Positions 53,344 to 61,526 of a stretch of 64,000 nt of DNA are shown here, in pieces; positions within the stretch are counted from its first letter, which is position 1, and each line of letters starts with the position of its first letter. The notes under the pieces were generated by a model. It did not search any database. It worked only from the letters and a program-made list of their open reading frames with translations, and was not told where the DNA came from. This stretch comes from AR5 sp041497115 (GTDB lineage Bacteria; Methylomirabilota; Methylomirabilia; Rokubacteriales; CSP1-6). A program made the position numbers and the translations under genes. Where the stretch lies: NCBI GenBank assembly GCA_041497115.1, contig JBGQFW010000004.1:1-64000 (forward strand). Reading direction: 5' to 3'.

Positions 53344-54141
53344 TCAGAAGTAGCCGGGGTCGCCGGGCATCAGCACCCGGCGCGCGTCGCCCTCCATGAC
53401 GATGCGCGGGCGGATCGTCGTCACCGCGCGATCGCGGACCCGGTCCAGCGCGTGGGCGGTGTCGCGGGCGCCGTCGAAGAGCAACAGGTTCTTCACGGTG
53501 GGGTTGCGCAGCGAGATCTCGCCGCGCTGCTGCGCCTCGACGGCCTCGCGCGGGGTCAGCCACTTCAGATCGGTCATCTCGAAGTCGTCGCCGCTCGCCG
53601 GCTGGCCGGCCGGGGCCGGCGCGGCGAAGAAGCGGGTGTCGAAGCGCAGCGGCTGCTCCTCGGGCGTGATCCAGTGGGCGAAGTAGACGAGCCGGTCGGT
53701 GGCGAGCGTGAGCCCCTCGGCCCGCAGCATCGTCCAGAAGGCGCGGTTCTCGCGATGACAGGCGCGGCGATACTCGGCGAAGCGCGGCGGCGCGAGGTCC
53801 ACGTCGCCGCCGGCGGCGCCGGCCGCCAGCAGCAGCCCGGCCTCCTCGAACGTCTCGCGGATCGCGCCGATCCAGAAGCCGAGCGCGGTGCGCGGCGCGT
53901 CCTCGAGGGCCAGGCGGCGGGCGGCGTCCTTGACGTCGAGGCCGCGACACCACGCCGCGGCGTCGTCGGGGTTGTCGTCGGCCTCGATCTTGCCGCCCGG
54001 GAACACGAAATCGCCGGCGGCGAACTTGCTCTTCAGGTGGCGGCGCATCAGCAGGCACTCGACCCCGCCGGCGGGGCGGTCGCGAAGCACGACGAGCGTG
54101 GCGGCGGGGGACGGGACGGCGGGCTCAGGTTTGACGGGCAC
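53344..54141 (-). CDS. NUDIX hydrolase with long insertion
   Basis: 265 aa. NUDIX elements: FVFPGGKIE at 46-53 and IRETFEEAGLLL at 94-105, separated by a longer stretch than the classical box, as in the human NUDT19/RNA-cap-CoA type branch. NUDT19-like enzymes cleave CoA and its esters. GTG 54141 is weakly supported by ATGACA-18-CACACT ending 5 nt before it; GTG 54153 is an alternative. It diverges from the RidA gene. Substrate not proven. Confidence 0.82.
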   Translation of the reverse strand: MPVKPEPAVPSPAATLVVLRDRPAGGVECLLMRRHLKSKFAAGDFVFPGGKIEADDNPDDAAAWCRGLDVKDAARRLALEDAPRTALGFWIGAIRETFEEAGLLLAAGAAGGDVDLAPPRFAEYRRACHRENRAFWTMLRAEGLTLATDRLVYFAHWITPEEQPLRFDTRFFAAPAPAGQPASGDDFEMTDLKWLTPREAVEAQQRGEISLRNPTVKNLLLFDGARDTAHALDRVRDRAVTTIRPRIVMEGDARRVLMPGDPGYF

Positions 54142-54198
54142 GGCGTAGTGTGCCACGATGCTCGCGCCGTTGTCATGCCTCTCTCGAAGGAGGCGCCC

Positions 54199-54663
54199 AT
54201 GGGCGCCGAGGCCACGCTGAAGGCGAAGAACATCACGCTGCCCGCGACGCCGACGCCCATGGCGAACTACGTCCCCGCCGTGCGCACCGGCAACCTGCTC
54301 TTCCTCTCCGGCCACGGGCCGCTGCGCGCCGACGGCAAGCCGTCGCTGACCGGCAAGCTCGGCCGCGAGCTCACCGTCGAGCAGGGCTACCAGGCGGCGC
54401 GCGAGGTCGGCCTCAACCTGCTCGCCACCACGCGGGCGACGCTGGGCAGCCTCGATCGGGTCCGGCGCGTGGTGAAGGTGCTGGGGATGGTGAACTCGGC
54501 CGACGGCTTCGGAGATCAGCCCAGAGTCATCAACGGCTGCTCCGACCTGATGGTCGAGATCTTCGGCGAGGCGATCGGCAAGCACGCCCGCTCGGCGGTC
54601 GGGATGGCCGGGCTGCCGGTCAACATCCCGGTCGAGATCGAGATGATCCTCGAGGTCGAGTGA
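54199..54663 (+). CDS. RidA/YjgF-family protein
   Basis: 154 aa, a little longer than RidA itself. It shows PMANYVPAVRTGNLLFLSGHGPLRADG, then RVRRVVKVLGMVNSADGF and SAVGMAGLPVNIPVEIEMILEVE. In the enamine/imine deaminase subgroup the catalytic Arg lies at the position occupied here by GMAG rather than R, so this is probably a non-deaminase Rid subgroup member. ATG 54199 has GAAGGAGG. Confidence 0.88.
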   Translation: MGAEATLKAKNITLPATPTPMANYVPAVRTGNLLFLSGHGPLRADGKPSLTGKLGRELTVEQGYQAAREVGLNLLATTRATLGSLDRVRRVVKVLGMVNSADGFGDQPRVINGCSDLMVEIFGEAIGKHARSAVGMAGLPVNIPVEIEMILEVE

Positions 54664-54679
54664 GATCGACTTCCACGAC

Positions 54680-55924
54680 CTGACCGAGGCGGTCGGTGTC
54701 CTGGCGTTCGGCGTCCTCTTCTATCTCGCCACGATGCGCGTGCTCGGCGACGGCCGGCCGCGCCTGCGCGTCCTGCGCCGGCTCCTGAACGGTCTGGCGT
54801 TCGGCGGCCTCGCCGTCGGCCTCGCGGTCGCGCGCATCCAGGTCGCGTCCGGCGTGTTCTTCGACGCCCGCAACGTGCCCGTCGCGCTCGTCGCGCTGTT
54901 CGAGGGGTGGCCGGCCGGCGCGGCGGCCGCCGTGGTCGTCTCGGTGTACCGGTGGCAGTGGCTGGGCGGCGCCGGCAGCATCCCCGGCGTCGTGAGCGTG
55001 CTCTGCGCGGCCGCCGCCGGCAGCCTGGTGCACGCCTGGGCCATGCGCCACGGCCGCGGGCGCGTGCGCACCGTCCACGCCCTCGCGCTGGGCGCGGCGA
55101 CGTTCCTCACCACGCTGCTCGGCTACGCGATGCTCGGCCGCGAGGGGCTCGCCAAGTTCGAGCAGACGTGGCCGCACTTCCTCGTCGCCTATCTCGGCGG
55201 CATCACCCTGCTGGCCCAGCTCTTCCAGAACATCCTGGAGCGCGAGCGCCTCTACGTGGTCGAGCGCCGCTTCCGCGCGCTGCTCGACGAGACGTCCGAG
55301 GCGATCCGCATCGTGGACGCCGACACGCACCGGATCCTCGAGTCCAACCGCGCGGACGCCGCGCTATCCGGCACCGCGCGCGAGCGGCTGCTGGGGCGGG
55401 ATACCCGCGAGTCCTGGCCCGCCGAGGGCGAGGGGCGCGCGCGCTGGGAGGCGCTCGACGCCGAGACGACGCGCGCCGGCGTGGCCGGCGGCTTCGGCCT
55501 GCCCCTGCGCGGCGGTGACGGCGCGATCCGCGCGGTGGACCTGACCTGCCGGCGGGTGGCGCACGACGGGCGGCGCTACGACATCGTGATCCTGCGCGAC
55601 GCCGGCCCGCGCGAGGCGCTGGACGCCGCCCGACGCGAGGTGTCCGACCTGCGCGCCATCACGCTGGTGGCCAACGCGGCGGCCCACGAGATCAACAACC
55701 CGTTGACCGTCATCGTGGGCTCGCTCGAGCTGCTCCAGCGGCGGCTGGCCGAGGGGCAGGAGACGCGCTGGATCGACCGGGCCGTCGAGGCCTCGCAACG
55801 GGTCCGGGAGATCATCGCCCGCATGACCCACATCACCCGGGTCGAGCCCTCCGGGCAGTTTCCGGGGGTGCCGGCGATGCTCGACATTCGGCGCTCCAGC
55901 GACGATAATGAGGCGCCACGCTAG
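54680..55924 (+). CDS. Membrane PAS sensor with HisKA but no ATPase domain
   Basis: 414 aa if started at CTG 54680; the first ATG (54734) would cut the first membrane helix (VGVLAFGVLFYLA), and no ATG, GTG or TTG lies in frame between the RidA stop and 54734. Five or six helices like a 5TMR/LytS-type sensor (to about 190), a PAS domain (about 200-315), then a HisKA dimerisation box with His in AAHEINNPLT (residue 336). The protein ends about 75 residues later with no HATPase_c motifs, so it cannot phosphorylate itself alone. It could be a truncated kinase, or a sensor partner of another kinase. Confidence 0.75.
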   Translation: MTEAVGVLAFGVLFYLATMRVLGDGRPRLRVLRRLLNGLAFGGLAVGLAVARIQVASGVFFDARNVPVALVALFEGWPAGAAAAVVVSVYRWQWLGGAGSIPGVVSVLCAAAAGSLVHAWAMRHGRGRVRTVHALALGAATFLTTLLGYAMLGREGLAKFEQTWPHFLVAYLGGITLLAQLFQNILERERLYVVERRFRALLDETSEAIRIVDADTHRILESNRADAALSGTARERLLGRDTRESWPAEGEGRARWEALDAETTRAGVAGGFGLPLRGGDGAIRAVDLTCRRVAHDGRRYDIVILRDAGPREALDAARREVSDLRAITLVANAAAHEINNPLTVIVGSLELLQRRLAEGQETRWIDRAVEASQRVREIIARMTHITRVEPSGQFPGVPAMLDIRRSSDDNEAPR

Positions 55925-55942
55925 CCCGACGGGGGAGGCCCG

Positions 55943-56098
55943 ATGGACCTGCTGCTCGACGCCGTCATCGCCGCGATCTCGCTCGTGTTCCTTGGAATCC
56001 TCGGCACCATCGCCGGTGTGGCGATCCCGGGGCTCTTCATGGCCGTGGTCGCCCCCTGGCTGGAGTGGCTGATCCCCGCGCGCAAGAAGTCGTCCTAG
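55943..56098 (+). CDS. 51-aa single-pass membrane protein
   Basis: Starts MDLLLDAVIAAISLVFLG and continues as one long hydrophobic stretch with a Gly-rich centre (GILGTIAGVAIPG), ending PARKKSS. GGGGGAGG just before the ATG, 18 nt after the kinase-like stop and 10 nt before the molybdenum hydroxylase gene, so it is probably co-transcribed. No family recognised. The basic C-terminus should be cytoplasmic. Confidence 0.65.
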   Translation: MDLLLDAVIAAISLVFLGILGTIAGVAIPGLFMAVVAPWLEWLIPARKKSS

Positions 56099-56108
56099 CC
56101 CGCGCTCG

Positions 56109-58463
56109 ATGGGCGCGAAGTATTTCGGCGCCGCCGTCCGGCGGCGCGAGGACCCTCGATTCCTCCGCGGCGAGGGCCGCTTCGTGGACGACGTCACGCT
56201 GCCGGGGCTCCTGCACGCGGCCTTCCTCCGCTCGCCCCACGCCCACGCGCGGCTCGCCCGCCTGACCACGGCGGCGGCCCGGGCGATGCCGGGCGTCGCC
56301 GGGGTGTTCACGTTCGCCGACCTCGCGCGCTGGATGAAGCCCCTGCCCCAGTTCGGCGCGCCGCCGCCCGGGCTGGCGGCCGGCGTCAAGTTCGACGTGC
56401 GCCAGGCGCCGCAGTACGCGCTCTGCCGCGACCGCGCGCGCTACGTGGGCGAGGTCGTCGCGATGGTCGTGGCCGACAGCCCGGCGCGGGCCGAGGACGC
56501 GCTGGCCCGCCTCGAGGTCGAGTGGGAGCCGCTGCCGGTCACGGTGGACATGGTGGCGGCCGCCGAGGCCGGCGCGCCGCTCGTGCACGCCGAGTGGGGA
56601 ACCAACGTCGCGGTGGCCTTCACCCACGCCATCGGCGACGTCGAGCGGGCGTTCGCGGGCGCCGACGCCGTGTTCAGCGAGACGTTCCGCATCCAGCGCT
56701 ACGTGGGCATGCCGCTCGAGGGGCGCGGCGTCGTCGCCCAGTGGGACCGGCGCGACGACACGCTGACGACGTGGAACAGCACCCAGGTCGCCCACTTCGT
56801 GCAGCAGGGGCTGGCCGGCGCGCTCGAGCTGCCGCCCCATCGCGTCCGCGTGATCGCCCCCGACCTCGGCGGCGGCTTCGGCACGAAGGCCTCCGGCTAT
56901 GCCGAGGACGTGCTGGTTCCGCTCGCGGCGCGCGCGCTGGGCCGCCCGGTGAAGTGGATCGAGAGCCGGCAGGAGCACATGGTGGGGGCCGCCCACGCCC
57001 GCCACCAGACGCACCGGATCAGCCTGGCCGCGCGGCGCGACGGCACGATCCTCGGCGTGCGCGACCGGATCTGGCTCGACCTCGGCGCCTACAACGTCTG
57101 GGGCATCGTGCTGCCCTACAATACGGTCGCCCACCTGCTCGGCCCCCATCGCGTGCGCGACCTCGCCGTCGAGGTGCAGGGCGTGGTGACGCACAAGACG
57201 CCGAACGCGCCGTACCGCGGGGCGGGGCGCCCGGAGACGGTGTTCGCGATGGACCGCGCGGTGGACGGCCTCGCCCGCCAGCTCGGCCTCGATCCCGCCG
57301 AGATCCGCCGGCGCAACTATCTCACCGCGGCCGACCTGCCGTGGGACCTCGGCATGCCGTACCGCGACGGCAACCCGCTCGTCTACGACAGCGGCGACTT
57401 CCGCGCCGTGCTCGACGCCGCGCTGGAGGCGGCCGGCTACGACGCGTTCCGCCGCGAGCAACCGGCGCTGCGCGGGCGCGGCGTGTGGCGCGGGATCGGG
57501 ATCTCCGGGTACGTGGAGGGCACGGCCATCGGGCCGTTCGAGGGCGCCCGCGTGACGCTGGACCTCGCCGGCCACGTGCGGGTGGCCACCGGCGCCGTCG
57601 CCTCCGGCCAGGGCCACGAGACCTCGTTCGCGCAGATCTGCGCCGACGCCCTCGGCGTGCCGCTCGACTGGGTGACCGTGATCGGCGGCGACACCGCCGC
57701 GGTGCCGTTCGGCGTCGGCACCTTCGCCAGCCGCAGCGCCGTCACCGCCGGCAACTCGATCGCCGACGCCGCCGCCGCCGTGCGGGCCAAGGTCGCCGTC
57801 GCCGCCGCCGCCCTGCTGGAAGCCGCCCCCGTCGACATCGAGATCGAGGACGGCCGGGTCTTCGTGCGCGGCGCCCCCGCCTCGGCGGTGGACCTCGGGC
57901 GCGTGATCCAGGCCGCCATCCCGACCTTCGCCCGCCCCGGCGTGGCGGCGCCCGACTTCGACGCCACCGCCTACCACCACGTGCCCACCGTCACCTACGC
58001 GAGCGCGGTCCACGTCGCCCAGGTGCAGGTCGATCCGGACACCGGCGCCGTGCGCCTCCTGCGCTACGTCGTCGCCCACGACTGCGGCCGGGTCATCAAC
58101 CCGACGATCGTGGAGGGCCAGGTGCACGGCGGCGTCGCGCAGGGGGTGGGCGGCGCGCTCTTCGAGGAGATGGCCTACGACGGCGAGGGCCAGCTCCTGA
58201 CCGGCACGCTGATGGACTACACGGTGCCGCGCGCCGACGACCTGCCGCTGATCGAGTGCGTCCACCTCGAGTACCCGTCGCCGCGCAACCCGCTCGGCAT
58301 CAAGGGGCTCGGCGAGGGCGGCGCCATCTCGCCGCCGGCGGCGATCGCCAACGCCATCGACGACGCGCTGGCTCCGCTGGGCGTGCGGCTCACCGCCACC
58401 CCGGCGCTGCCCGCGCGCGTGCACGGACTGGTGGCGGCGGCGCGGCGCTCGCAGGCAGGCTGA
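56109..58463 (+). CDS. Xanthine-dehydrogenase-family molybdenum-binding subunit (2)
   Basis: 784 aa. RREDPRFLRGEGRFVDDV start, GGGFGTKASGYAED near 255-268, APYRGAGRPETVFAMDRAVD near 360-380, ASGQGHETSF near 498, and the catalytic Glu in KGLGEGGAIS near 737. AYRGAGRPE is the aldehyde/carbon-monoxide-dehydrogenase-like form with Gly in place of the CODH Cys (AYRCSFR), so it is not a form I CO dehydrogenase. No FAD or FeS subunit nearby. The stop TGA lies inside a repeat element. Confidence 0.91.
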   Translation: MGAKYFGAAVRRREDPRFLRGEGRFVDDVTLPGLLHAAFLRSPHAHARLARLTTAAARAMPGVAGVFTFADLARWMKPLPQFGAPPPGLAAGVKFDVRQAPQYALCRDRARYVGEVVAMVVADSPARAEDALARLEVEWEPLPVTVDMVAAAEAGAPLVHAEWGTNVAVAFTHAIGDVERAFAGADAVFSETFRIQRYVGMPLEGRGVVAQWDRRDDTLTTWNSTQVAHFVQQGLAGALELPPHRVRVIAPDLGGGFGTKASGYAEDVLVPLAARALGRPVKWIESRQEHMVGAAHARHQTHRISLAARRDGTILGVRDRIWLDLGAYNVWGIVLPYNTVAHLLGPHRVRDLAVEVQGVVTHKTPNAPYRGAGRPETVFAMDRAVDGLARQLGLDPAEIRRRNYLTAADLPWDLGMPYRDGNPLVYDSGDFRAVLDAALEAAGYDAFRREQPALRGRGVWRGIGISGYVEGTAIGPFEGARVTLDLAGHVRVATGAVASGQGHETSFAQICADALGVPLDWVTVIGGDTAAVPFGVGTFASRSAVTAGNSIADAAAAVRAKVAVAAAALLEAAPVDIEIEDGRVFVRGAPASAVDLGRVIQAAIPTFARPGVAAPDFDATAYHHVPTVTYASAVHVAQVQVDPDTGAVRLLRYVVAHDCGRVINPTIVEGQVHGGVAQGVGGALFEEMAYDGEGQLLTGTLMDYTVPRADDLPLIECVHLEYPSPRNPLGIKGLGEGGAISPPAAIANAIDDALAPLGVRLTATPALPARVHGLVAAARRSQAG

Positions 58464-59650
58464 TCAAAACGGTCCAGATGCGAGGCGGCGCCCGCCGGTC
58501 GCGCGCGAGGCGTACTGCCTGATGGGCCTTTTTCAGCAGCCTGCTTCGCGCAGATCTTCCGGATGTCGCTCCAGTCGTAGGTGGGCAGGAGCTTCACCGA
58601 CGGGCGCGGATTGGCGGCGGCCAGCGCCCGCAGCTCTTGCAGACGCTGCGAGGACGCCGGATGCGTCGAGACGTACTGGGCACCCGCCCGCTGATCGCCC
58701 TCCAGCTTCTCCAGCGCGGCGAAGAACGCGAACATCCCGGCCGGATCGACGCCGGCCGCCTGCAGCATCCGCAGGCCGTCATGGTCGGCGGCGCGCTCGG
58801 CCTCGCGGCTGTAGCGCAGGTCACCCAGCACGCGCGCGCTCTGCACGCCGAACGCCAGCACGCCGCTGACGTCGCCGATCAGCGCCGCCGCCAGGACGCC
58901 GGTGGACGCCTGGCGGAGGATCGCCCGGGTGGCGTCGCGGTGGAGCACGTGCTGCATCTCGTGGGCGAGGACCCCGGCCAGCTCCTCGGCGTTCTCGGTC
59001 CGCTCGAGCAGGCCGCGGAAGACGACGATGAAGCCGCCCGGCGTCGCGAAGGCGTTGACCATCGGCCGATCCACGACCGTGACGCGGAACGGGTAGCGCG
59101 CCCGGGGCAGCGTGCGCAGCAGCACGCCGGTGATCTCGTCGATGCGCCGCTGCCGCTCGGGGTCCGCGCAGCGCCGGGCGGGCGGCGCCAGCTCGGCGAT
59201 GGCCGCCTCGCCGAGCGCGACCTCCCAGGCGACCGGCACGCGCGCGGCGACGAGATCGGCGAGGCCGGGGATGCCCCACACGTAGAGCGCCAGCCCGACC
59301 GCCACGGTCCCCAGCGCGGCGAGCGCCGCCACGCCCGCGCGGAAGCGCCGGCGGGCGGGATCGTGGAATGCGGCGGCCACGCCGGGCGCGGCCGCCCGCA
59401 GCGCGGTGAGGAACGCGACGTCGGCGAGCAGCAGCGCGTCGGCGCCGCCGCGCTCGAGACGAATCTGCTCGCCCTCGTAGAAGCCCTGGGTCTGGCTGAC
59501 GCCGGCCAGCGGCCAGCGGAAGGTGCGGCCCGTCTCGGTCAGCGTGATCTCGAGGCCGGCGCTGCCGATCGCCACCCGCGCCGGCCGGCGCACCGGCGCC
59601 ACGCCGTCGAGATACTGGGCGTCCCAGACGCGCGAGGCGGGCGCCGGCAC
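58217..59650 (-). CDS. M48-family zinc peptidase with run-on C-terminus
   Basis: 477 aa. N-terminal beta domain, a membrane helix near 105-126, then an M48 peptidase domain with HEMQH (230-234) and the third zinc ligand E285 in EAERAAD. Family members end near residue 365-370 (YDWSDIRKICAKQ); after that the frame enters the 90-bp repeat and continues about 100 residues antisense to the molybdenum hydroxylase gene (247-nt overlap), with composition unlike a folded domain. Probably a membrane-bound quality-control peptidase. GTG start 1 nt after the PAP2 stop. Confidence 0.87.
   Translation of the reverse strand: MPAPASRVWDAQYLDGVAPVRRPARVAIGSAGLEITLTETGRTFRWPLAGVSQTQGFYEGEQIRLERGGADALLLADVAFLTALRAAAPGVAAAFHDPARRRFRAGVAALAALGTVAVGLALYVWGIPGLADLVAARVPVAWEVALGEAAIAELAPPARRCADPERQRRIDEITGVLLRTLPRARYPFRVTVVDRPMVNAFATPGGFIVVFRGLLERTENAEELAGVLAHEMQHVLHRDATRAILRQASTGVLAAALIGDVSGVLAFGVQSARVLGDLRYSREAERAADHDGLRMLQAAGVDPAGMFAFFAALEKLEGDQRAGAQYVSTHPASSQRLQELRALAAANPRPSVKLLPTYDWSDIRKICAKQAAEKGPSGSTPRARPAGAASHLDRFDQPACERRAAATSPCTRAGSAGVAVSRTPSGASASSMALAIAAGGEMAPPSPSPLMPSGLRGDGYSRWTHSISGRSSARGTV
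58455..58544. repeat. 90-bp REP-like palindromic element
   Basis: Ends are perfect 8-nt inverted repeats GCAGGCTG and CAGCCTGC; the inner parts (GATCAAAACGGTCCAGATG and the reverse of GATGGGCCTTTTTCAG) are imperfectly complementary. It resembles widely scattered gene-end repeats seen in deltaproteobacteria-like and Rokubacteria-like genomes (from memory). It supplies the stop of the molybdenum hydroxylase and lengthens the facing M48 gene. Confidence 0.65.
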
Positions 59651-59651
59651 C

Positions 59652-60326
59652 TCAGCTGGTGACGGTGTCGAGCGTCGTGGGTGACGAGTCCTCGGCGGGC
59701 GCGACGGCCGGACGCAGCTTCGGATCGATCACCAGCACGCCGGCCAGGAGGAAGGCGGCGCCGCCGACCAGGCCGCCCGCGACGTCGCCGATCCAGTGGG
59801 CGTTCAGATAGACGCGGCTCGCACCGACCGCCAGCGTGAGCACCGCTCCGCCGGCCGCGAGGAGCCACCGCCAGCGGGCCGGCGCCTGCAGCGTCCACAG
59901 CGCGTAGACCAGCAGGCCGAGGAACATGACGATGCCGAACGTGTGCGAGCTCGGATAGGCATACATCACCGTGTTGGGGCGCTGGCGGATCACGATCAGC
60001 TTCGCCAGGCTCATGACGGGCCAGCCGGCCGCCGCGACGAGGGCGAGGGCGACGCCGAGACGCCGGTGGCGCGCGCCGACGAGCAGGCAGCTCGCCACCG
60101 CCAGCGGAAGCAGCACCCAGCCGGACCCCAGCAGCGAGACGACTTCCATCGTGTGGTCGAGCGCCCGCACCCGCGTGGCCTGCACCGCGCGCTGGACGGC
60201 GACCTCCTCGCCGAGGATCCACCGCTCCTGCGCCGCCACGCCGATGGCGAGGAAGGCGCCGGCGCAGAGCAGCGCCCACACGAGCAGCCGGCGGCGCTCC
60301 TCGGCGGTGAGCAGGCGGAGCTTCAT
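59652..60326 (-). CDS. PAP2-family phosphatase
   Basis: 224 aa with about six membrane helices. All three phosphatase motifs are present: KLIVIRQRP, PSSHTFG, and SRVYLNAHWIGD. Likely dephosphorylates a lipid phosphate such as undecaprenyl-diphosphate or phosphatidate on the outer face of the membrane. ATG 60326 is 6 nt after TACACT on the minus strand; an in-frame ATG at 60344 is less likely. Confidence 0.92.
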   Translation of the reverse strand: MKLRLLTAEERRRLLVWALLCAGAFLAIGVAAQERWILGEEVAVQRAVQATRVRALDHTMEVVSLLGSGWVLLPLAVASCLLVGARHRRLGVALALVAAAGWPVMSLAKLIVIRQRPNTVMYAYPSSHTFGIVMFLGLLVYALWTLQAPARWRWLLAAGGAVLTLAVGASRVYLNAHWIGDVAGGLVGGAAFLLAGVLVIDPKLRPAVAPAEDSSPTTLDTVTS

Positions 60327-60332
60327 GGCGTC

Positions 60333-60338
60333 AGTGTA
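60333..60338 (-). promoter_or_regulatory. -10 box of the PAP2-M48 pair
   Basis: TACACT, 6 nt before ATG 60326, no ribosome site, weak -35 only. Confidence 0.4.
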
Positions 60339-60365
60339 ATCCAATCCCGGCGGGGTGGCAGCGGT

Positions 60366-61526
60366 TCACCCGACGCCGAAGTCGGCGTCGAGCAGGCTCG
60401 CCAGCCCCTCGCCCATCGCGGAGGCGGGGCGCGCGTCCTGGTGGACGTCGGTCACGTCGAGCGGTCCCTGCAGCGTGACGTAGCGGAAGGTGAAGCGCAG
60501 GCTGCGGACCACCGTCCACGGCCAGAGGAACCCCAGCGTCAGCACGATCGCCAGCACGTTGGTGATCTGCAGCCACGCCAGCCGGCCGCCGGTGACCGCC
60601 GAGCGCAGCCGCGTGAGACCGAAGCGCGTGTGCTCCAGGAAATAGCGCTGGCGGCGGGCCGAGAACCAGAACCACGCCAGCCCCAGCGTGGGGACGAACA
60701 GGAGGATCATGACCAGGAACGGCCGCACGAGGTCGCGGCCGCGGCCGTCGAAGTCGAACTTGCGCGAGCCGAAGTACGCGTGCGAGACCATGAACGCCTG
60801 CTTCTGCGTGACGAAGACCGGATAGTAGAACCCCAGCGTGAGCGAGGTGAGGATCGTGCCCACCACGAAGACGCCGACGAAATCGCGCACGCGCCCGCGG
60901 AACGAGAAGCGGATGCCGCGCCACGACATCCGGCTGAGCCGGTAGCGCCGGGCCCCCACCATCGCCACCGGCACCAGCAGCACGCCGACCAGCCACAGCA
61001 GGCTCCGCAGCGACGAGCGCACGTCGCCCGGCGCCTCGTAGAGCTCGGGCAGGATGGCGAGCAGCGCGACCGGGATGAAGAACACGCTGACGCCCTTGGC
61101 GAATCCCACCAGCAGCTCGCGCCCGGTGCCGTGATAGGCGAAGCGGTCGCCGTCGAGCTCCGTCTCGCTCAGGGTGTAGCGGCGCACGCGCGTCTTGCCC
61201 CAGAAGAAGAAGACGCCGGCGGTGAGCAGCGTCAGCAGCGCGTTCACCGCCTGGATGCCGAAGAGTCCCGGCGCCGAGCCGTGGAAGACGAGGCGCCGCG
61301 ACGCCGGCGGGGCGGCCACCGCCGCGCGGGCAGGGGCCGCCGCGACGGGGGGCGCGACGCCGACTCGCGGCGCCGCCGGGCGGAGCGCGGAGGGCACCGG
61401 CCTGGCGGCGGGGCCGCGCCGGAGCGTGTCCAGCGAGGCGCGGTAGACCGCGATCACGACTCCGCACTGCGGGCACGTGGCGGCCGCCACGTCCGGCGCG
61501 CCGCAGCGCGGGCAGGCCTCAGCCAC
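60366..61526 (-). CDS. DUF898/YjgN-like membrane protein with zinc ribbon
   Basis: 386 aa. N-terminal zinc-ribbon Cys pairs C5-C8 and C18-C21, a Pro/Ala-rich linker (about 40-75), then a DUF898 membrane domain with about six helices and repeated segments (FFFWGKTRVRRYTLSETELDGDRFAYHGTG, later FGSRKFDFDGRGRD). GTG start overlaps the BtuF-like stop region by 8 nt, so it is in that operon. Function of DUF898 is unknown. Confidence 0.87.
   Translation of the reverse strand: MAEACPRCGAPDVAAATCPQCGVVIAVYRASLDTLRRGPAARPVPSALRPAAPRVGVAPPVAAAPARAAVAAPPASRRLVFHGSAPGLFGIQAVNALLTLLTAGVFFFWGKTRVRRYTLSETELDGDRFAYHGTGRELLVGFAKGVSVFFIPVALLAILPELYEAPGDVRSSLRSLLWLVGVLLVPVAMVGARRYRLSRMSWRGIRFSFRGRVRDFVGVFVVGTILTSLTLGFYYPVFVTQKQAFMVSHAYFGSRKFDFDGRGRDLVRPFLVMILLFVPTLGLAWFWFSARRQRYFLEHTRFGLTRLRSAVTGGRLAWLQITNVLAIVLTLGFLWPWTVVRSLRFTFRYVTLQGPLDVTDVHQDARPASAMGEGLASLLDADFGVG

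Noticed and set aside
56109..58463. Form I carbon monoxide dehydrogenase large subunit
   Set aside because: The active-site loop reads AYRGAGR-like instead of AYRCSFR and there are no coxM or coxS neighbours.
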